Below, piece after piece: positions 58,779-64,000 of a stretch of 64,000 bases of DNA. The notes below the pieces were generated by a model. That model had not been told where the DNA came from. It searched no databases and was given only the letters and a program-made list of their open reading frames with translations. The translations under genes and the position numbers were made by a program. The stretch is from Enterobacter oligotrophicus (GTDB lineage: Bacteria; Pseudomonadota; Gammaproteobacteria; Enterobacterales; Enterobacteriaceae). Numbering within the stretch: the first letter of the stretch is position 1; the number at the start of each line of letters is the position of its first letter. The stretch lies in the NCBI RefSeq assembly GCF_009176645.1, contig NZ_AP019007.1, positions 1,984,001 to 2,048,000 of the forward strand, written 5' to 3'.

Positions 58779-60683
58779 ATGATTGTTTTCTCCTCGTTAC
58801 AAATTCGTCGCGGCGTGCGCGTCCTGCTGGATAACGCCACTGCCACCATCAATCCGGGTCAAAAGGTCGGGCTGGTCGGCAAAAATGGCTGCGGTAAATC
58901 CACCCTGCTGGCACTGCTGAAAAACGAGATTAGCGCGGATGGCGGTAACTTTACCTTTCCGGGGAACTGGCAGCTCGCATGGGTAAACCAGGAGACGCCG
59001 GCCCTGAGCGAACCGGCGCTCGACTATGTTATCGACGGCGACCGTGAATACCGCAAACTGGAAGCGGAACTCAACGCCGCCAACGAACGCAACGACGGTC
59101 ACGCCATTGCCACCGTTCATGGCAAGCTGGACGCCATTGACGCCTGGACCATTCGCGCCCGCGCCTCCAGCCTGCTGCACGGCCTGGGCTTCAGCAACGA
59201 GCAGCTCGAACGCCCGGTCAGCGATTTCTCCGGCGGCTGGCGCATGCGTCTTAACCTGGCGCAGGCGCTGATCTGCCGTTCTGATTTATTGCTGCTCGAT
59301 GAACCGACGAACCACCTCGATCTCGATGCGGTTATTTGGCTGGAGAAGTGGCTCAAGAGCTATCAGGGCACTCTGATTCTGATCTCCCACGACCGTGATT
59401 TCCTCGACCCGGTGGTGGATAAAATCATTCATATCGAACAACAAACGATGTTCGAGTACACCGGCAACTACAGCTCCTTCGAGCGCCAGCGTGCGACGCG
59501 CCTTGCCCAGCAGCAGGCAATGTACGAAAGCCAGCAGCAGCGCGTGGCGCACCTGCAGAGTTTCGTTGACCGTTTCAAAGCCAAAGCCTCAAAAGCCAAG
59601 CAGGCCCAGAGCCGCATCAAGATGCTGGAACGCATGGAGATGATTGCTCCGGCGCACGTGGATAACCCGTTCCACTTCAATTTCCGCGAGCCGGAAAGCC
59701 TGCCGAATCCACTGCTGAAGATGGAAAAGGTCAGCGCGGGCTATGGCGATCGCATTATCCTCGACTCCATTAAACTTAACCTGGTACCGGGTTCACGTAT
59801 CGGTCTGCTGGGGCGTAACGGTGCCGGTAAGTCCACATTGATTAAACTGCTGGCAGGCGAGCTTAACCCGGTCAGCGGCGAAATTGGTCTGGCGAAGGGC
59901 ATTAAACTCGGTTACTTCGCCCAGCATCAGCTGGAATTTTTACGCGCGGATGAATCTCCCATCCAGCACCTGGCGCGTCTGGCTCCGCAGGAGATGGAGC
60001 AGAAACTGCGTGACTACCTCGGCGGCTTTGGCTTCCAGGGTGATAAGGTCACTGAAAACACCGAGCGCTTCTCTGGCGGTGAAAAAGCCCGTCTGGTGCT
60101 GGCGTTAATCGTCTGGCAGCGCCCGAACCTGCTGCTGCTCGATGAACCGACCAACCACCTCGATCTCGATATGCGTCAGGCGCTGACCGAAGCGCTGATT
60201 GAGTTCGAAGGCGCGCTGGTTGTCGTTTCGCACGATCGTCACCTGATCCGCTCCACCACCGACGATCTCTACTTAGTGCATGACGGCAAAGTCGAGCCGT
60301 TCGACGGCGACCTGGAAGACTATCAGCAGTGGCTGACGGACGTGCAGAAGCAGGAAAACCAGCCGGACGAGTCAGCGAAAGATAACGCCAACAGTGCGCA
60401 GGCGCGTAAAGATCAGAAGCGTCGTGAAGCGGAGCTACGCACCCAGACGCAGCCGCTGCGTAAAGAGATTGCCCGCCTTGAAAAAGAGATGGAAAAACTC
60501 AACGCCACGCTTGCCACCGTTGAAGAGAAGCTGGGCGACAGCGACCTGTACGATCAGAGCCGCAAAGCTGAACTGACGGAGTGCCTGCAAACCCAGGCGA
60601 AAACCAAATCCAGCCTCGAAGCGTGTGAAATGGCGTGGCTGGACGCGCAGGAACAGCTGGAAGCGATGCTGCAGGCCGACTAA
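58779..60683 (+). CDS. yheS: ABC-F family ATPase YheS
   Basis: Soluble twin-ABC protein of 634 residues (E. coli YheS 637). Walker A motifs GKNGCGKST and GRNGAGKST, two LLLLDEPTNHLDLD Walker B blocks and signature FSGG sequences are present, with an inter-domain linker near residues 240-300 and a coiled C-terminal extension. ABC-F proteins act on the ribosome E site to relieve stalling; the specific role of YheS is less settled. Confidence 0.95.
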   Translation: MIVFSSLQIRRGVRVLLDNATATINPGQKVGLVGKNGCGKSTLLALLKNEISADGGNFTFPGNWQLAWVNQETPALSEPALDYVIDGDREYRKLEAELNAANERNDGHAIATVHGKLDAIDAWTIRARASSLLHGLGFSNEQLERPVSDFSGGWRMRLNLAQALICRSDLLLLDEPTNHLDLDAVIWLEKWLKSYQGTLILISHDRDFLDPVVDKIIHIEQQTMFEYTGNYSSFERQRATRLAQQQAMYESQQQRVAHLQSFVDRFKAKASKAKQAQSRIKMLERMEMIAPAHVDNPFHFNFREPESLPNPLLKMEKVSAGYGDRIILDSIKLNLVPGSRIGLLGRNGAGKSTLIKLLAGELNPVSGEIGLAKGIKLGYFAQHQLEFLRADESPIQHLARLAPQEMEQKLRDYLGGFGFQGDKVTENTERFSGGEKARLVLALIVWQRPNLLLLDEPTNHLDLDMRQALTEALIEFEGALVVVSHDRHLIRSTTDDLYLVHDGKVEPFDGDLEDYQQWLTDVQKQENQPDESAKDNANSAQARKDQKRREAELRTQTQPLRKEIARLEKEMEKLNATLATVEEKLGDSDLYDQSRKAELTECLQTQAKTKSSLEACEMAWLDAQEQLEAMLQAD

Positions 60684-60698
60684 CACGCCGGGAGGAGT

Positions 60699-61631
60699 AT
60701 GAGTTTCGATATCACGAGCGACATTACATTCCGTAAGCTCAGCATCTTCATGACGTTCATGGAGAAAGGCAATATCGCGCGTACTGCCGAAACTCTGGGC
60801 CTGAGCGGCGTCAGCGTCCATCGTGCGCTGCATACGCTGGAAGAAAACGTGCGCTGCCCGCTCTTCACCCATAAGGGTCGCAACCTGATTGCGCTTCCCT
60901 CCGCGTGGACACTGCTGGAGTATTGCCAGGAAGTGATGCAGGTGATGGAGCGCGGGCTGGAAGAATCGCGCAAAATCGCCGGTATCGGACAGGGGCGCTT
61001 GCGCGTCGGTACGCTCTACTCGCTTACGCTGGAAACCGTGCCGCGGCTGATCATGGGCATGAAACTGCGTCGCCCGGATCTGGAGATGGATCTGACGATG
61101 GGCTCCAATGACACGTTGCTGCATATGCTCGACGACGGCTCGCTGGACGCGATTTTAATCTCCATCTCCGAAAGCGATATCGACCGCAACAGCCTCGAAG
61201 TTTTGCCCCTGTTTCACGACGACATATTCCTTGCCGCACCCGCTTCTGCCGCGCTGAATACCAGCGGACTGGCCGATCTGCGTGATTACAAAGATCAGAA
61301 ATTTGTCTCCCTGGCGGAAGGCTTCGCCACTTACGCAGGCTTCCAGGAAGCGTTCCATATCGCCGGTTTTGAGCCGGAGATCGTCACCCGCGTGAATGAC
61401 ATCTTCTCGATGCTGAGCCTGGTGCAGGCGGGCGTTGGCTTTACGCTGATGCCGGGCAGGATGAAGAAGGTGTATGAGAATTCGGTGCAGCTATTGAAGC
61501 TGGCGCAGCCGTACCAGATGCAGCAGCTTATCGCGATTGTCTTTGCCCGCAACCGCGAGCAGGACCCGAGCCTGCGAGCATTAGCCGCCGAGGGGCGGAT
61601 GTACGCCCGCAGTTTGCAGGAGGGTGCCTGA
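60699..61631 (+). CDS. mdcR: LysR-type regulator of malonate utilisation (MdcR-like)
   Basis: LysR-family transcription factor of 310 residues. The N-terminal winged helix-turn-helix spans FRKLSIFMTFMEKGNIARTAE and the GVSVHRALHTLEENV recognition part, followed by the ligand-binding domain. The assignment to malonate control rests on its position next to mdcH and family resemblance. It starts 15 bases after yheS, with GGAGGAG upstream, and faces mdcH tail to tail. A target promoter would lie outside the window, ahead of the mdc genes. Confidence 0.82.
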   Translation: MSFDITSDITFRKLSIFMTFMEKGNIARTAETLGLSGVSVHRALHTLEENVRCPLFTHKGRNLIALPSAWTLLEYCQEVMQVMERGLEESRKIAGIGQGRLRVGTLYSLTLETVPRLIMGMKLRRPDLEMDLTMGSNDTLLHMLDDGSLDAILISISESDIDRNSLEVLPLFHDDIFLAAPASAALNTSGLADLRDYKDQKFVSLAEGFATYAGFQEAFHIAGFEPEIVTRVNDIFSMLSLVQAGVGFTLMPGRMKKVYENSVQLLKLAQPYQMQQLIAIVFARNREQDPSLRALAAEGRMYARSLQEGA

Positions 61632-61637
61632 CTCCTT

Positions 61638-61724
61638 GCCGGGTGGCGACGCGATGCGTCTTACCCGGCCTACAAATCCATTCCACCGAACCTGCAGGCC
61701 CGGTCAGCGCAGCGCCACCGGACA
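61638..61724. repeat. REP/BIME element between mdcR and mdcH
   Basis: A REP unit starting GCCGGGTGGCG and ending TTACCCGGCCTAC (61638-61673) is followed by an inverted, partial unit around GGCCCGGTCAGCGCAGCG (61697-61723). Such BIME elements lie at convergent gene ends in enterobacteria and bind gyrase or IHF or protect mRNA ends. Confidence 0.75.
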
Positions 61725-61731
61725 AAAAAAC

Positions 61732-62628
61732 TCACCGCTGAAGCCGACCCGCCAGGTGCACCGCGACGTCCACCCCGCTGCGTTCCAGCGAAATCGCCTC
61801 TCCTTCCCATGCAGCCTGACGCGTCAGGCAGGTCAGTACACCTCCGGGCGGCATCTCAATCGCCAGCCTCGCTTCGCGTTCATTCGCAGAAATCACCGCC
61901 TCCTGCCAGCGCACCGTGCGCGCCATGTTCATCGCCAGGTCGTCAGCGATTCTTTCCGGCTGCCAGAGCACGCGCCCGGTGCTGCCGCTCAGATACGCAC
62001 AGCGTGGACGAGAAAGCGTGACGGAATTAAATGCATCGACCAGTTTCTGCGCGGGCTCCGCCAGCAGTTCACAGTGCGACGGCACGCTGACCGCCAGGCG
62101 ATGCGCCTTACTCGCGCCTTTCGCCAGGGCACGTGATGCCACCTGCGCCATTCCTTCATCACTTCCGGCAATCACAATCTGCGTTTCGGCATTCAGGTTG
62201 GCGATATGTGTTCCGGTGCCTTCGATAAGCTGTTCCACCTGCGGCAGGGTTAAGCCCATGATTGCCGTCAGACCGTAACCGTGCGGGTACGCCTGCTCCA
62301 TCAGATCGCCGCGCAGCGCCACCAGCGTAAGCGCGTCCGTAAAGTCCAGCGCACCGGCGACGACCGCCGCAGGGTATGCCCCAATGGACAGCCCGCTGAC
62401 AATATCCGGCGACACGCCACGTCGTTCCAGCTCACGCGCCCAGGCCACGCCTGCAATCAGCAGTGAAAGCTGTACCGCACGGGTGTGCGCCAGCGAGGCT
62501 GTGCTGTCCAGCGTATCGACTTCAGCACCCAGCACGTCGCGCGCCTGAGCCAGCTCCGTTCCCGGCAGGTTCTGCAGCATACCTTCGTGCTGCGTGCCCT
62601 GCCCCGGAAAGGTAAACAGTATTTTCAT
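61732..62628 (-). CDS. mdcH: Malonate decarboxylase epsilon subunit MdcH
   Basis: Malonyl-CoA acyltransferase-like protein of 298 residues that loads malonyl onto the acyl carrier protein subunit MdcC. It has the acyltransferase motifs FPGQGTQHEGML at the N-terminus, GLSIGAYPA with the catalytic Ser near residue 90, and SVPSHCELL with the catalytic His near 190. GGAGG precedes ATG 62628, which shares one base with the mdcG stop. An in-frame ATG at 62763 is inside mdcG. Confidence 0.93.
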   Translation of the reverse strand: MKILFTFPGQGTQHEGMLQNLPGTELAQARDVLGAEVDTLDSTASLAHTRAVQLSLLIAGVAWARELERRGVSPDIVSGLSIGAYPAAVVAGALDFTDALTLVALRGDLMEQAYPHGYGLTAIMGLTLPQVEQLIEGTGTHIANLNAETQIVIAGSDEGMAQVASRALAKGASKAHRLAVSVPSHCELLAEPAQKLVDAFNSVTLSRPRCAYLSGSTGRVLWQPERIADDLAMNMARTVRWQEAVISANEREARLAIEMPPGGVLTCLTRQAAWEGEAISLERSGVDVAVHLAGRLQR

Positions 62629-63245
62629 CACTCCTCCCTGTGCCACGGGTCCGTCACCAGACGTGGCCCACGGCCGGTTTTCAGCAGCGTTTTGCCGTCG
62701 CGCAGCCACTCCGCCAGCGCGAATCCACCTTCGGGTGTGTCCACCTGCGTATCCGCCCGGCACAACGCGCGGCTGAGCTGAGACTGCCAGCCAGAAAAGG
62801 CGTCAGCGGCAATCGGCAGTGGGGCGCGGATCAGCAGATCAAGATCGCTGTCGGCATGAATAACCGGAATACCGGTCGCCAGCGCGTAGCCGGTGCTGCC
62901 GGTAATGCCCCACGTCCACGGCCACGCCTGCTGAGAAAGCTGTAACGCCACCTGAACCGGTGGCTGAGTCACAAAGGGTGAACGCAGCAGAACGGCTGTT
63001 ACGCTCAGATCTTCCGGTGAAACCACACGCAACACGTTTTCAGGTTTCACCCATCCGGCCGCCCGCTGGTCGCGACGCAATCCACGCACACCAACGGGAA
63101 TACGGCCTTCATTATCAACATCACGCCGCACTACCACCGGCAAGCCGGTATGCCACGCCGCATCCACCCAGGATTCGGTGATACCTTCCAGCGCGTCACG
63201 CGCGTTAAGCCAGATGAGGTCGTGCGGGCGTAATGTTGTGGTCAT
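62628..63245 (-). CDS. mdcG: Malonate decarboxylase holo-ACP synthase MdcG
   Basis: Nucleotidyltransferase-like protein of 205 residues that attaches the triphosphoribosyl-dephospho-CoA group to apo-MdcC. The metal-binding aspartates are in IHADSDLDLLIR near residue 133. ATG 63245 with an AGGAAT upstream gives the family length. It follows the transporter gene by 2 bases and is coupled to mdcH. Confidence 0.92.
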   Translation of the reverse strand: MTTTLRPHDLIWLNARDALEGITESWVDAAWHTGLPVVVRRDVDNEGRIPVGVRGLRRDQRAAGWVKPENVLRVVSPEDLSVTAVLLRSPFVTQPPVQVALQLSQQAWPWTWGITGSTGYALATGIPVIHADSDLDLLIRAPLPIAADAFSGWQSQLSRALCRADTQVDTPEGGFALAEWLRDGKTLLKTGRGPRLVTDPWHREE

Positions 63246-63247
63246 GA

Positions 63248-64000
63248 TTACATTCCTGAAGTCAGCGAGATAAACAGCGGCAGCGACAGGATACACAGTA
63301 CGGAGCTTAACAGCAGCACGGCTTCTGCATCTGGCGACTGCACGCCAAAGCGGTTACCGAATACCACGCCGAAGAAGCCCGCAGAGAGCGCAATCATCAG
63401 AATAGCGGTGATCGCCACGGAGCCGTGCAGACCGAAGATTAAAACGATACCCCAGGCAATGGCTGGCTGAATCAGCAGCTTGGCAATGGTTGAAGTGATA
63501 ACCATGGTGTTGATCTGCAGCTTACGGGCAGAGAGGATCACCCCGGTCAGGAACAGCGCCGCAGCGGTCGCAGACAGTCCCAGCGGTTTAATGGCAGCAA
63601 GCACCAGCTCCGGCATTTTGATGCCAATGGCGGACAAAATCACACCCAGCAGCGGCCCCATCACGATCGGTTTTTTAATCGAGCGCCACATCAGCACCGG
63701 CAGCATGGAGAGCGTAGAACCCGAGTTATTCCCCTCAGCACGCGCTTTCTCACGCTCCAGGATCAGCAGGCAGAACGGCGTCATCAGTACCGAACCGCAG
63801 GCAATGGAGACCGCCACAGACAGCGACGTGGAAGACCCTTCACCCAGTACGCTACCCAGAATCGGCAGACCGAGCGCCGCATAGTTCGGCAGAGCAACCG
63901 TCAGGGTCAGCACCGCTGCATCCTGCGGAGATTTTTTAAAGACTTTGGTGGCGAGGAAGTAGATTGCCGCATAGGTAATCCACATCGCCAGCGTCAGCAC
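63248..64000 (-). CDS. mdcF: AEC-family malonate transporter (MdcF-like), C-terminal part
   Basis: The last 250 residues of a membrane transporter of the auxin efflux carrier (AEC) family; the N-terminus lies beyond the right edge. Repeated hydrophobic segments, VALPNYAALGLPILGSVLG, IVMGPLLGVILSAIGIK and LSAGFFGVVFGNRFGV, match AEC transporters. Its place directly before mdcG suggests malonate uptake, as for MdcF in Klebsiella. Confidence 0.85.
   Translation of the reverse strand: MLTLAMWITYAAIYFLATKVFKKSPQDAAVLTLTVALPNYAALGLPILGSVLGEGSSTSLSVAVSIACGSVLMTPFCLLILEREKARAEGNNSGSTLSMLPVLMWRSIKKPIVMGPLLGVILSAIGIKMPELVLAAIKPLGLSATAAALFLTGVILSARKLQINTMVITSTIAKLLIQPAIAWGIVLIFGLHGSVAITAILMIALSAGFFGVVFGNRFGVQSPDAEAVLLLSSVLCILSLPLFISLTSGM

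Overview
The window is a chromosomal core segment of an enterobacterium. Protein sequences, gene order and the 16S rRNA (including its V3 loop) look like Enterobacter, probably the E. cloacae complex or a close relative. That placement comes from recalled sequences, not from a search. Gene order largely follows the 72-75 min region of E. coli K-12, with some local differences. I found no phage, insertion sequence, CRISPR array or defence system, and nothing I would call an undescribed multi-gene system. The points of interest are regulatory sites, lineage-specific gains and losses, and rRNA details.

Layout, left to right. (1) 1-5343: yhdT (partial)-panF-prmA, a secreted alpha-type carbonic anhydrase behind a near-consensus Fur box, dusB-fis, and yhdU. 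(2) 5344-11346: a possible decayed reading frame, the repressor acrS, the divergent RND efflux genes acrE-acrF, and the lipoprotein yhdV. (3) 11633-15977: an amino-acid ABC transporter operon (yhdW-yhdX-yhdY-yhdZ type) behind a clear sigma-54 promoter. (4) 16053-21720: an rRNA operon on the minus strand in the order P1/P2, 16S, tRNA-Glu, 23S, 5S, tRNA-Thr, 5S, terminator. (5) 21788-32075: yrdA; the minus-strand chain smg, yrdD, tsaC, aroE, yrdB together with dprA; def-fmt-rsmB-trkA; mscL; and arfA, zntR and yhdN on the minus strand.

(6) 32142-46040: the alpha, spc and S10 ribosomal protein operons with rpoA and secY, all on the minus strand, with promoters, terminators and leader regulators visible. 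(7) 46217-47472: an orphan prepilin peptidase domain (hopD type), bfr and bfd with a Fur-like site. (8) 47552-53888: the str operon (rpsL, rpsG, fusA, tufA), then tusB, tusC, tusD and yheO. (9) 54013-60683: fkpA, slyX, slyD, yheV, the kefB/kefG potassium efflux pair, and the ABC-F ATPase yheS. (10) 60699-64000: the 3' end of a malonate decarboxylase cluster (transporter, mdcG, mdcH), facing a convergent LysR regulator across a REP/BIME element.

Most of the genes work in translation: rRNA, tRNA, 27 ribosomal proteins, EF-Tu, EF-G, peptide deformylase, Met-tRNA formyltransferase, rRNA and L11 methyltransferases, tRNA modification (dusB, tsaC, tusBCD) and ribosome rescue (arfA). The remainder covers metal and iron handling (bfr, bfd, zntR, carbonic anhydrase), efflux and ion homeostasis (acrEF, trkA, kefBG, mscL), and nutrient use (panF, the amino-acid ABC operon, malonate).
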